Source of the DNA: Spongiimicrobium salis
Lineage (GTDB): Bacteria > Bacteroidota > Bacteroidia > Flavobacteriales > Flavobacteriaceae
NCBI RefSeq assembly: GCF_043678055.1
Contig: NZ_JBHEQA010000003.1
Coordinates: forward strand, 513,626 to 577,625
Direction of reading: 5' to 3'
DNA: 64,000 bases
A program made the position numbers and the translations under genes. Positions 35,513-44,106 of the stretch are shown here, piece by piece (within the stretch, counting starts at the first letter, position 1; each line of letters starts with the position of its first letter). The notes under the pieces are model-generated. The model saw nothing but the letters and a program-made list of their open reading frames with translations. It was not told where the DNA came from and made no database searches.

Positions 35513-35737
35513 TTATCTAGCTAGATCAATTAATCCGCCACCACCACCACCAAGGGAGCAAATTTGTGGATGTCCACAAGACTGTGCGCATGTATTTGTA
35601 CAAAGGCCATTGCATGAGGTCATAGGACTGTCTGTGCACGTATAAGTGCCTCCCCCTGCAATATTTTGCATTGTACCTCGGTTCAATTTTGAAACTGTTG
35701 TTTTTTTAAGTCTTAGAGACTTTAAATTTTTCTTCAT
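35513..35737 (-). CDS. Class I lanthipeptide precursor peptide (LanA)
   Basis: A 74-residue precursor. The leader is typical of Bacteroidota class I lanthipeptides: KSLRLKKTTVSKLN (residues 6-19) for LanB/LanC recognition, then MQNIAGGG with a double-glycine-type cleavage site near residues 28-30. The core (about 31-74) carries six cysteines (34, 42, 46, 50, 54, 60) and ten Ser/Thr, in a CTDSPMTSC-NGLC-TNTC-AQSC pattern, followed by a run of six Gly and a LIDLAR tail. It is a separate unit from lanC-lanB1-lanB2, about 620 nt upstream on the same strand, ending at its own terminator, which fits high peptide expression. Confidence 0.9.
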   Translation of the reverse strand: MKKNLKSLRLKKTTVSKLNRGTMQNIAGGGTYTCTDSPMTSCNGLCTNTCAQSCGHPQICSLGGGGGGLIDLAR

Positions 35738-36562
35738 ATTTTCTGTAGTTTTACGACTTTAAAACATCAAGATAGAAATTAATCTAGAACAAACCTAATA
35801 ATAACAGAAATATTTTCACGATTATAGTTAATATGTAGTATAGGATTACACCTTTAACCTACAGAAAAAATGGTATTATCGTAATTTCTTTAATAATTAG
35901 AACAATTTTTCTAAAAAATCAAGTTTAATGCTAAGGTCTAAATCTGGTAGAATCCGAGCTAAGCGATATTCTGCGGATGACAATCACACCAGCTTGCACT
36001 GAAATTTCATAGATTAAAATAGTAAAGCAGATTGACAAATAGTTAAGGGGTGTTAAAAGACATTATTACCCTGATCAAAGGACTATATTTTTGAATATTG
36101 CCCTGTTTAAAATAAAAGTACTCCCATATTTCGAAAAACCTGAATTGTACAATTTCATAAACAATTTAGGTGGTCATATGCTAGCAATTACCCAAAGGCA
36201 TGTGATACTTTCTAAGAAAGGCAAACTAAAGGAAATACAAGGCTTAAAACTTTTTTGAAACCCTTGGGTATCATGCAATTTGTTCCATCAGGAAGCGTTT
36301 CTGTTTTGAAAGATGAAATGGTAGTATCCCCCTTACTTCAAACAAAAAAAGAAACGAGTTGCATAAATAGAGATGTGGTTACTATTGCAGAACCCGCTGC
36401 CCTAATAATAATTATTGGATGGCTTATTAAATGAGGAAGTTAGGCTAGAACCGTTGTTTCTGTTGAAAGCACTCCTCTCAAACTTACAGCTATAATCGTA
36501 TACTATGTACTCCGTAAAGATTCAGACGACCATCTTCCCTGTTTGTACAACAAGGTCAAAGC
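35738..36562. other. AT-rich gene-poor stretch upstream of lanA
   Basis: 825 bases with no ordinary gene. The left half (35738-36040) holds no open frame with recognisable content and should include the lanA promoter, though no exact TAnnTTTG box is seen close to its start. The right half holds the gene relic described separately, with an exact TATTTTTG box at 36086-36093. The base composition matches the lanthipeptide block rather than rny, so the transition at about 36.54 kb is a candidate right border of the acquired region. Confidence 0.5.
36043..36434 (+). pseudogene. Relic of an unrecognised gene with a frameshift at a T-run
   Basis: A frame open from 36043 (TTG at 36091) runs to a TGA at 36256 with sensible composition (LPYFEKPELYNFINNLGGHM). 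In the -1 frame, 36216-36434 is open and ends IIIIGWLIK. One extra T in the T6 run at 36251-36256 would join them into GLKLFLKPLGIMQFVPSGSV, a protein of roughly 115 residues. The 3' part also contains an ATG-started ORF at 36273-36434 (53 residues). No family recognised; decayed gene is the simplest reading. Confidence 0.35.
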
Positions 36563-38137
36563 TTATTTGGCCACGTTCACCGATCGAGTTTCCCGTATCA
36601 CTGTAACTTTCACCTGTCCCGGATAGGTCATATCCGTTTGTATTTTTTGTGAGATTTCAAAAGAAAGTTGCGCTGCTTTGTCATCACTCACCTTTTCGCT
36701 TTCAACAATAACACGAAGTTCTCTTCCCGCTTGAATGGCATAGGCCTTCTGCACCCCGCCAAAACCAAAAGCAATATCTTCCAAATCCTTCAATCGTTGA
36801 ATATACGAATCCAGCACTTGTCTCCTAGCACCCGGTCTTGCACCACTGATGGCATCACATACCTGCACTATAGGCGAGATCAAGGTTTTCATTTCAATCT
36901 CATCGTGGTGTGCTCCTATGGCATTACAAACATCGGCTTTCTCTCCGTATTTTTCTGCCCATTGCATTCCCAATATCGCGTGGGGTGTCTCCACCTCAGC
37001 CTCTGTATTGGGCACTTTACCAATATCATGCAATAAACCTGCCCTTTTAGCCAATTTAGGATTTAATCCCAATTCTGCAGCCATTACGCCACATAGTTTT
37101 GCAACCTCTCTGGAGTGCTGCAGCAAATTTTGTCCATAAGAAGATCGATATTTCATTCTCCCTACTGCCCGAATCAGTTCTGGATGTAATCCATGAATTC
37201 CCAAATCGATCACCGTTCTTTTTCCGACCTCAACAATTTCTTGTTCTATCTGTTTTTCCGTTTTACGAACGATTTCTTCGATACGTGCGGGATGTATTCT
37301 TCCATCGGTCACCAGTTTATGCAGGGATAAACGCGCCACTTCCCTTCTAACGGAATCAAAACAAGATAAGATAATGGCCTCTGGAGTATCGTCTACAATG
37401 ATTTCCACCCCAGTTGCAGATTCAATAGCCCTAATGTTTCTTCCTTCACGACCAATGATTCGTCCCTTGACATCATCTGACTCCAAATTAAAGACCGAAA
37501 CACAATTTTCAACGGCCTCCTCTGTACCAATGCGCTGAATGGTATTGATGATAATTTTCTTGGCTTCTTGTTGCGCCGTTAACTTGGCTTCCTCCATACT
37601 TGACTGCATATACGTCATTGCATCGGATTTTGCCGTCTCTTTTAGCGATTCCAACAATTGACTCTTGGCATCATCCGCAGACAAACCTGAAATGACCTCC
37701 AATTGTTGTATTTGACTTTTGTGCAGTTTTTCTACTTCAGATTGCTTTTTTTCGTAGAAATCCCTTTTGTATTCAACCTCCTTTATTTTGGCATCCAGTT
37801 GTTCGTTCTTCTTCTTGCTCTTCGCCAATTCATTGCTCACTTGGGATTCCTTGTCCCTGGTTCTCTTTTCGGCCTCCCCTATCTTCTTGTTCTTGTTGAC
37901 AATAACTTTTTCGTGTTCTGCCTTTAATTCCAAAAACTTTTCCTTCGCCTGAAAAATCTTGTCTTTTTTAATGCTCTCTCCTTCAATTTTTGCTTCCTTA
38001 AGGATTCCGGAAGCTTCTCTTTTTGCATTGGATATGGTTTTTGATGCCTTTCCTTTTTCCAGAAATTTTGCAATGACAAATCCAATTGCGATGCCGACTA
38101 CAACACCTCCAATGATTAATAATATTGTATTATCCAT
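36563..38137 (-). CDS. rny: Ribonuclease Y
   Basis: A 524-residue membrane-anchored endoribonuclease that starts mRNA decay. An N-terminal membrane helix (ILLIIGGVVVGIAIGFVIAK), a long coiled coil (residues about 30-200), a KH RNA-binding domain with VKGRIIGREGRNIRAIE, and the HD domain with LLHDIGKVPNTEAEVETPHA give the full architecture. The ATG at 38137 is chosen since the frame upstream overlaps non-coding sequence. Ancestral position next to zapA and the probable 6S RNA. Confidence 0.96.
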   Translation of the reverse strand: MDNTILLIIGGVVVGIAIGFVIAKFLEKGKASKTISNAKREASGILKEAKIEGESIKKDKIFQAKEKFLELKAEHEKVIVNKNKKIGEAEKRTRDKESQVSNELAKSKKKNEQLDAKIKEVEYKRDFYEKKQSEVEKLHKSQIQQLEVISGLSADDAKSQLLESLKETAKSDAMTYMQSSMEEAKLTAQQEAKKIIINTIQRIGTEEAVENCVSVFNLESDDVKGRIIGREGRNIRAIESATGVEIIVDDTPEAIILSCFDSVRREVARLSLHKLVTDGRIHPARIEEIVRKTEKQIEQEIVEVGKRTVIDLGIHGLHPELIRAVGRMKYRSSYGQNLLQHSREVAKLCGVMAAELGLNPKLAKRAGLLHDIGKVPNTEAEVETPHAILGMQWAEKYGEKADVCNAIGAHHDEIEMKTLISPIVQVCDAISGARPGARRQVLDSYIQRLKDLEDIAFGFGGVQKAYAIQAGRELRVIVESEKVSDDKAAQLSFEISQKIQTDMTYPGQVKVTVIRETRSVNVAK

Positions 38138-38251
38138 GATTCTGTCTGTTAAGTAATCATTCCCTGTGAAAACCACTGGGAATGTATGCCAACTGTTAAA
38201 ACTATTTGTTCTTCAGTAAAAACATCAAAAGCCTTTTCTTCAAAACAACTT

Positions 38252-38420
38252 AAAAAAAAGCCCACATCGGGGAAGTTTTGTACAAACTCCAAAAAACAGG
38301 TTTAGGGCTAACAGACTGCTCAAGGATCCCTATAACTAGTAGGGCCTGCTTTTACAACCTAAACTCACCCTTTTTAAACGAATTAGCGTTGAGTTTGTCA
38401 AAAATAATACCAATGTGGGC
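38252..38420 (-). ncRNA. ssrS: Probable 6S RNA
   Basis: The 310-nt gap between rny and zapA encodes, on the minus strand, a rod of co-linear helices: GCCCACAT with ATGTGGGC (38420-38413 / 38267-38260), ACAAACTC with GAGTTTGT (38398-38391 / 38289-38282), GTTTAGG with CCTAAAC, and an apical CCCTA-TAGGG hairpin, with internal bubbles, followed by eight T. 6S RNA, which binds RNA polymerase, has this long rod with a central bubble, and it is commonly found beside zapA. A TATTTTTG box inside the 5' side (38406-38399) could instead mark a shorter transcript, so the 5' end is uncertain. Confidence 0.65.
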
Positions 38421-38447
38421 AGTAATTTTAATGCTATTTAAAAGAAC

Positions 38448-38744
38448 TTATTTTATTCCAAGCTTAGAATTCACCAATTGATCTAACGCTTTTAAGCGAT
38501 CGGTAACATCTCTGGTGTCCTCTGCCTTATCTATCCCTTTTTGCTCTATTTTGGATGCAAATTGCAAGGCACACATGGCCAATACATCCTGTTTATCCCT
38601 TACAGCATAGTTCTGTTCAAACTTTTTTGCAAGTTGCTCTATATTTTTTGCAGCTTTACGCAATCCTTCTTCCTGACTAGGGTCAATGGTCAAAGGATAA
38701 ACTCTATCCGCAATTGAAAGCTTTATCTTGAGCTTTTCTGACAT
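38448..38744 (-). CDS. zapA: Cell division protein ZapA
   Basis: A 98-residue FtsZ-ring regulator. It has the family layout: beta strands at the N-terminus (KLKIKLSIADRVYPLTIDPS), then EEGLRKAAKNIEQLAKKFEQ and a C-terminal coiled-coil helix. It follows the coiled-coil gene at 38760 by 15 nt, in one unit. Length is normal for the family. Confidence 0.9.
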   Translation of the reverse strand: MSEKLKIKLSIADRVYPLTIDPSQEEGLRKAAKNIEQLAKKFEQNYAVRDKQDVLAMCALQFASKIEQKGIDKAEDTRDVTDRLKALDQLVNSKLGIK

Positions 38745-38759
38745 AGTATTTGTTGTACA

Positions 38760-39050
38760 TCAATCGGACAATTGTGCAATACAATGGTCCAATTCCCGTA
38801 TCAATGTATTTATTTTAAGCTTAGCTTCGGTTTTATTTGTATTACTGCCTAGCATTGAATTTGCCATTTTGAGTGCGCTGTATTTTTCTTCCCATTCAAC
38901 AACTAATTCTTTGGTTGCATGGTGGTCATTTTTCAATTGAACCACTTCCTCTTCCAATTTCATATTAGTTTGGTTAAGCAACTCCAATTTGTGCAATAAC
39001 TTACTAATCTTGTTTTCCAGGGAATCTACAATTTCAACTAATTCACTCAT
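38760..39050 (-). CDS. Small coiled-coil protein upstream of zapA
   Basis: A 96-residue, almost wholly coiled-coil protein (ISKLLHKLELLNQTNMKLEE, then KTEAKLKINTLIRELDHC). It precedes zapA by 15 nt. By position and shape it could be a ZapB-like FtsZ-ring partner; that is inference and the sequence is too simple to assign a family. Start: the ATG at 39050 is used instead of the TTG at 39056. Confidence 0.75.
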   Translation of the reverse strand: MSELVEIVDSLENKISKLLHKLELLNQTNMKLEEEVVQLKNDHHATKELVVEWEEKYSALKMANSMLGSNTNKTEAKLKINTLIRELDHCIAQLSD

Positions 39051-39074
39051 CCGCAAACGTCAATGCATTTTAAA

Positions 39075-39082
39075 CAAAGTTA
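39075..39082 (-). promoter_or_regulatory. -7 promoter box for the coiled-coil gene and zapA
   Basis: The minus strand reads TAACTTTG, 24 nt before the ATG at 39050. Confidence 0.45.
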
Positions 39083-39265
39083 ACATTCATCTTCAGACTT
39101 CGCAATAGTTTTATGAATTATTCTTGAAGTATTACTTTAAGTAGCTCGTATTTTTCTGCCTTTCAGGGAGATTTACCGATTCCCTACTATAAAATGGACT
39201 TTGTTCTTAAGAATTCTTTTTCAATTAAACGGTATTAATTACTTTCGTACTAATATCATTGGATT

Positions 39266-40960
39266 ATGAGAATACCCCACTTAAGCTTCATCCTACTTTT
39301 TACCTGCACTATGGTTTTGGGTCAAAAAAACTATCCGCAAGACGCATTCCGTTCCCCTATGGATATTCCTTTGGTATTGGCCGGCACCTTTGGAGAGTTG
39401 CGATCCAATCATTTCCATTCCGGAATAGATATCAAAACAAAACAGCGTCAAGGTTTGCCCATATACGCTATTGGAGATGGCACAGTTACCCGGATTAAAA
39501 TTTCGCATTGGGGTTATGGGAAAGCCTTATATGTAGCCCACCCCAATGGTTATACTTCGGTCTATGGACATCTTCAAAAATTCTCTCCGGATTTGGAAGC
39601 CTATATCAAAAAAATACAATATCAAAAAAAGTCCTATACCGTAGAAGTTTTCCCGGACTATGGGGAGCTAAAAGTAGAAAAAGGGGAACTTATTGCCTAC
39701 AGTGGCAATACCGGTGGTTCTTCGGGGCCCCATCTGCATTTTGAAATAAGAAGCAGTGTTTCCGAAAAACCCACCAATCCCTTACTCTATGGCTTAGAGG
39801 TCAGAGACGCCACAAATCCTATCCTAACAGGATTATATGGGTATCCTTTATCCGAAAATGCGCAGGTAAATCAGAGCAATCACAAAGTACAATTGAGTTT
39901 TACACGTCAAAAGGATGGGACTTTCCTAGCAGACAAAGTAAAAGCCACGGGCACTATTGGTTTTGGATTCAATGCCTACGATCGGCAGGACCTTGCCGCC
40001 AATAAAAATGGTGTTTACCAAGTACAACAGAAAGTCAATGGAAAGGTGTATACAGATTACGATTTTGAGACCTTTTCTTTTTCCGAGACGCGCTATATCA
40101 ATACCTTGATCGATTACGAACATTTTGGAAAATCCCGTCAGCGCATTCAACGTTGTTTTAAGGTTCCCGGAAATGCCTTGAGTATTTATAACACTTTGTA
40201 CAATGAAGGAAAAATTGATGTTGAAGAGGGGTTGAGCTATACTGTGGAAATCTTGCTTACCGATCTGGAAGGAAACCTTACCAAGGCCATTATTCCCGTT
40301 GAAGGAAAAAAAGAAGCCTTGATTTCCAACAAGAAACCTATCTCGACAAACGATTATGTAATCGCTAAAAAACCCAACAATTTTGATTTGGGAGGAGCTC
40401 AAGTATATTTCCCAAAAAACACCTTTTATGACGATTTTTATATCGATTTAAAAAAGGGTAAGGACACCGTGGGCATCCATGACAATAGTGTTCCTGCACA
40501 TCGGAATTTTACCATTAGTTTTGATACCTCCAAATACACGGATGCCGAACGTAAGCAACTTTTTATAGCACGCTTGGACAATAGATTAAAACCTAGTTAT
40601 GCCTCTACGTACAAAAGAGGAAACACTTTCACCACAAGAACAAGAAATTTAGGAACATATACCTTGGCTATGGATACCATTCCGCCCAAGGTAAAGGCCA
40701 AAAATTTCAAGGAAAAACAGTGGTTGACCAACTATCACTATCTCAGTTTATCCATATCTGACGACCTCAGCGGTATCAATACCTATTCGGCTACACTGAA
40801 CGGGGATTGGATTTTAATGGAGTATGAGCCCAAAACAAGGACCCTTACTTATAATTTTGATGATAAAATCCTCAATAAAAAACAATGTGAACTTAAAGTA
40901 ATTGTTACGGATAATGTGGGAAATTCTACTACCTTTACCCGTAGCTTTTTTAGAAAATAA
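39266..40960 (+). CDS. Secreted M23-family peptidase
   Basis: A 564-residue exported protein with a signal peptide (about residues 1-19). The LytM zinc domain lies at residues about 45-180: NHFHSGIDIKT (HxxxD), VYGHLQKFS and SGPHLHFEIR, so catalytic histidines are complete and a peptidoglycan endopeptidase activity is expected. The remaining 380 residues are beta-rich domains, ending with an Ig-like domain (LSISDDLSGINTYSATLNG). It is 6 nt ahead of the TonB receptor gene, likely an operon with it. Confidence 0.88.
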   Translation: MRIPHLSFILLFTCTMVLGQKNYPQDAFRSPMDIPLVLAGTFGELRSNHFHSGIDIKTKQRQGLPIYAIGDGTVTRIKISHWGYGKALYVAHPNGYTSVYGHLQKFSPDLEAYIKKIQYQKKSYTVEVFPDYGELKVEKGELIAYSGNTGGSSGPHLHFEIRSSVSEKPTNPLLYGLEVRDATNPILTGLYGYPLSENAQVNQSNHKVQLSFTRQKDGTFLADKVKATGTIGFGFNAYDRQDLAANKNGVYQVQQKVNGKVYTDYDFETFSFSETRYINTLIDYEHFGKSRQRIQRCFKVPGNALSIYNTLYNEGKIDVEEGLSYTVEILLTDLEGNLTKAIIPVEGKKEALISNKKPISTNDYVIAKKPNNFDLGGAQVYFPKNTFYDDFYIDLKKGKDTVGIHDNSVPAHRNFTISFDTSKYTDAERKQLFIARLDNRLKPSYASTYKRGNTFTTRTRNLGTYTLAMDTIPPKVKAKNFKEKQWLTNYHYLSLSISDDLSGINTYSATLNGDWILMEYEPKTRTLTYNFDDKILNKKQCELKVIVTDNVGNSTTFTRSFFRK

Positions 40961-40966
40961 GTCATT

Positions 40967-43435
40967 TTGAGCGGTTTTAAATTCCTTTTCTTCCTTTTTG
41001 CTTTTTTGGGTATTCATTTGGCAATAGGGCAGACGGCTACAATTACCGGAGTTATATTGGATACCAATAATGTTCCATTGCAGAACGTGAATATTAAAAC
41101 GGCCAACAATGGTACATTTTCAGATGCCAACGGTTTTTATCTTTTGCAAGTTAGGGCCGATGAGGAGATTTCTGTTACTTTCTCTCACCTAGGACATAAA
41201 AATGTTGTCTTAAAAAAATTGATTCTTACCACTAACGAAACCTTTGAATTTAATCCGGTACTAAAAACAGATGCTATTCAAGTAGATGAAGTTGTGGTAA
41301 CACCCACAGGTCGTAAAAGCGTCTCTGGGATCACTACTATAGTCCCAGAAATCATACGGACCATTCCCGGGGTCAATGCGGGTGTAGAGAACATTTTAAA
41401 GCTATTGCCCGGAGTATTCTCCAATAACGAACTCAGCACACAGTATGCCGTTCGTGGAGGAAACTATGACGAAAATCTAGTGTATGTGAATGAAATTGAG
41501 GTCTATCGTCCTTTTCTCATCCGCTCGGGGCAACAGGAAGGATTAAGTTTTGTGAATAGCGCCCTCACACAGGATGTCTCTTTTTCTTCGGGTGGGTTTC
41601 AAGCAAAATTTGGAGATAAATTATCTTCCGTTTTGGACATCACCTATAAAAATCCGGTAACTTTTGGGGCCCAGGTGGACGCTAGTTTTTTGGGTGCCAG
41701 CGTTGCTGTGGAGACCGCTTCAAAAGACAAAAACCTCAGTAGTATTACGGGGGCCAGATTCCGGGATAACAGTCTTTTTGTGAATAGCCAGCAAACCCAA
41801 ACCAATTTTAATCCTCGTTTTGCCGACCTCCAGAGTTATATTACTTACCGGTTTTCTTCCAAATTCCATTTGAGCTTTTTAGGCAATCTTTCCTTGAACG
41901 ATTATAAAAATGAGCCCTTGGCGCGGAGAACCAATTTTGGGACCATTGATGCACCACGGGTGTTGCTGGTTTCCTATGCAGGTGAAGAAGATGACCGATA
42001 CAGAACTAGTTTAGGCGCTTTAAAAGGCAGCTATTTCCTTAATGACAATACCACTTTAAAATTAATTGGCTCGGTTTATCACACCACAGAAGAAGAATCA
42101 TCGGATATCATAGCGCAATATCGTCTCGGGGAAGTGAATACCGATTTTGGGGGAGAGGATTTTGGGGAAGTCACAAATTCCAGAGGAGCCGGAACCCAAT
42201 TCAATAGGGCCCGAAATACTTTAGATGCCCTTATCTTTAATTTGGGCCATAGGGGGACATACACTAAGGGACAGAAATCTATAGAATGGGGAGCAAAATA
42301 TACGCATGAAGATATTCGAGATGAAATACGGGAATCTGAATTCATTGATTCCCTAGGCTTTTTTATACGTCCGCCCCTACCCGAATTTTCAAACAATGAA
42401 CCTCAAGAGCCCTTCGAGGCTCCTATTGTTCCTTTTGAAAGTATCAATGCCCGAAACTTTGTAAAAACCAATCGTTTTTCCGGATTTCTCCAATATAGTC
42501 AGCAATCACAATGGCAGGGCCACGATTTGTACTACAATATTGGTGTAAGGGCGCATCATTGGAGCATTAACGCAGAAGGTAGCACCAAAACCGCTCAAAC
42601 GGTTTTTAGTCCCCGTGCGCAGATCGCCATTAAGCCAAATTGGAAAAAAGATATGCTCTTTCGGTTTTCTGGTGGATTATATCACCAACCCCCTTTTTAT
42701 AGAGAACTTAGAGATCAGAATGGTGTTGTAAACCCTGATGTAAAAGCGCAAAAATCCGTGCATTTTGTGGCGGGGAACGAGTATAGCTTCACCCTTTGGA
42801 ACAGTCCGTTTAAACTTGTATCGGAAATCTATTATAAAGATTTGGACAATGTAAACCCGTATACTTTAGAAGACGTGCGTATTCGTTATGCGGCCCAAAA
42901 TAATGCAAGGGCCTATGCCTATGGTGCCGAATTCCGGTTAAATGGCGCTTTTGTTCCTGGCACGGAGTCCTGGATCAGTGTAGGCTACCTTAAAACAGAA
43001 GAAAACATTGACAATAGAGGCTATATTTCTAGACCTACAGATCAACGTTTAAAGGTCAGCGTACTATTTCAGGATTATATTCCAACGATTCCGGATGTTA
43101 AGATGTATTTAAACCTGGCCTATAGCACCGGCGTTCCCGGAGGTTCCCCCAATTTTGCAGATCCTTATCTTTTTCAGAATAGATTAAGAGATTATAAACG
43201 AGCAGATTTAGGAATTTCATATATTTTTGCAGGAGTAAACAAAAGATACTCCAAAAGTCATTGGCTGTATCGGTTTAAGGAATTGAGCGCAGGATTTGAA
43301 ATTTTTAACTTGTTCAACGCTCAAAACTCCATCACCAATACTTTTGTAAGGGATGTGGAAACAAAGCAACAATTTTCCGTACCTAATTTTTTAACGAGTA
43401 GGGTACTGAGTTTACGGGTGAATATGAAGTTTTAG
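40967..43435 (+). CDS. TonB-dependent receptor with carboxypeptidase-like regulatory domain
   Basis: An 822-residue outer-membrane receptor. After the signal peptide (ending AIGQ) comes a CarboxypepD_reg-like beta-sandwich (residues about 22-100), then the plug domain with EVVVTPTGRKSVSG, IRTIPGVNAGVENILKLLPG and AVRGGNYDENLVYVNEIEVY, and a barrel ending in an aromatic/Phe residue (LRVNMKF) as required for outer-membrane insertion. The start is TTG, since the in-frame stop of the M23 gene is only 6 nt upstream. No SusD partner is adjacent, so substrate is unknown. Confidence 0.9.
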   Translation: MSGFKFLFFLFAFLGIHLAIGQTATITGVILDTNNVPLQNVNIKTANNGTFSDANGFYLLQVRADEEISVTFSHLGHKNVVLKKLILTTNETFEFNPVLKTDAIQVDEVVVTPTGRKSVSGITTIVPEIIRTIPGVNAGVENILKLLPGVFSNNELSTQYAVRGGNYDENLVYVNEIEVYRPFLIRSGQQEGLSFVNSALTQDVSFSSGGFQAKFGDKLSSVLDITYKNPVTFGAQVDASFLGASVAVETASKDKNLSSITGARFRDNSLFVNSQQTQTNFNPRFADLQSYITYRFSSKFHLSFLGNLSLNDYKNEPLARRTNFGTIDAPRVLLVSYAGEEDDRYRTSLGALKGSYFLNDNTTLKLIGSVYHTTEEESSDIIAQYRLGEVNTDFGGEDFGEVTNSRGAGTQFNRARNTLDALIFNLGHRGTYTKGQKSIEWGAKYTHEDIRDEIRESEFIDSLGFFIRPPLPEFSNNEPQEPFEAPIVPFESINARNFVKTNRFSGFLQYSQQSQWQGHDLYYNIGVRAHHWSINAEGSTKTAQTVFSPRAQIAIKPNWKKDMLFRFSGGLYHQPPFYRELRDQNGVVNPDVKAQKSVHFVAGNEYSFTLWNSPFKLVSEIYYKDLDNVNPYTLEDVRIRYAAQNNARAYAYGAEFRLNGAFVPGTESWISVGYLKTEENIDNRGYISRPTDQRLKVSVLFQDYIPTIPDVKMYLNLAYSTGVPGGSPNFADPYLFQNRLRDYKRADLGISYIFAGVNKRYSKSHWLYRFKELSAGFEIFNLFNAQNSITNTFVRDVETKQQFSVPNFLTSRVLSLRVNMKF

Positions 43436-43443
43436 ATGAATTT

Positions 43444-44106
43444 ATGAAAACAAAAGTCCTTTTATATCTGCTGTTCTCCCTTGCAACGCTTGGGCTGTAT
43501 GGGCAAAAGAACATATACGAAAGCGGGAGATTCGATGAATTTAGTAGAGATCACGAAGTATTGGCTATTCTTCCTTTTCTGGCCAATTTGGAATTGGAGG
43601 AAGAAATAAGTCCGGAACAACTCAAAAACCTGGAGGAAAAAGAGGGGTATGCCGTACAAGATGCCTTAGAAATTTATTTTTCCAAAAGAAAGAAAAAGAA
43701 AAAGTTTTCTGTGGAGTTTCAAAATACGGAAAACACCAATGCCATTCTCGCAAAGAATAACATCACCTATGACAATATCGATGTATATACCATAAAAGAA
43801 TTGTGTAAAATTCTTAAAGTTGATGGTATTATCAGTGGAACCTTGGACCTCAACATACTTCTTTCCAAAGGAGTTCCTACGAACTTTAGCCTGATCGATT
43901 ATATCAAAGGGAATTCCAATTACGGTAGAATTGGCGTGAAAATCAGTGATGGGGCCACAGGAAAATTGCTTTGGAAGTACGAAAAGAAAATCAATAAGAA
44001 GTCGGGAAAAAACACCACTGCGCTTATTGAATTCATGATGAAAAGAGCCACGCGAAAATTCCCTTATGAACGGGAGAAAAAGAAAAATCGGAAGCGAAAA
44101 AATTAG
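43444..44106 (+). CDS. Secreted protein with CsgG/GNA1162-like features
   Basis: A 220-residue exported protein (signal peptide about residues 1-19). The pattern EVLAILPFLANLELEEE, ELCKILKVDGIISGTLDLN and SDGATGKLLWKYEKKIN resembles the fold of CsgG, PelC and GNA1162-type periplasmic proteins, which pack into outer-membrane assemblies. The C-terminus is strongly basic. No lipobox cysteine is seen, unlike CsgG. It is 8 nt downstream of the TonB receptor and ends 4 nt into the convergent cysteine desulfurase gene. Assignment is by eye. Confidence 0.5.
   Translation: MKTKVLLYLLFSLATLGLYGQKNIYESGRFDEFSRDHEVLAILPFLANLELEEEISPEQLKNLEEKEGYAVQDALEIYFSKRKKKKKFSVEFQNTENTNAILAKNNITYDNIDVYTIKELCKILKVDGIISGTLDLNILLSKGVPTNFSLIDYIKGNSNYGRIGVKISDGATGKLLWKYEKKINKKSGKNTTALIEFMMKRATRKFPYEREKKKNRKRKN

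Noticed and set aside
36653..37139. Plus-strand frames inside rny
   Set aside because: Complementary shadows of the ribonuclease Y coding sequence.
38399..38406. TATTTTTG box inside the probable 6S RNA as promoter of an independent small RNA
   Set aside because: It lies between helices that pair outside and inside it, so it is more likely part of the RNA; kept only as an alternative 5' end.
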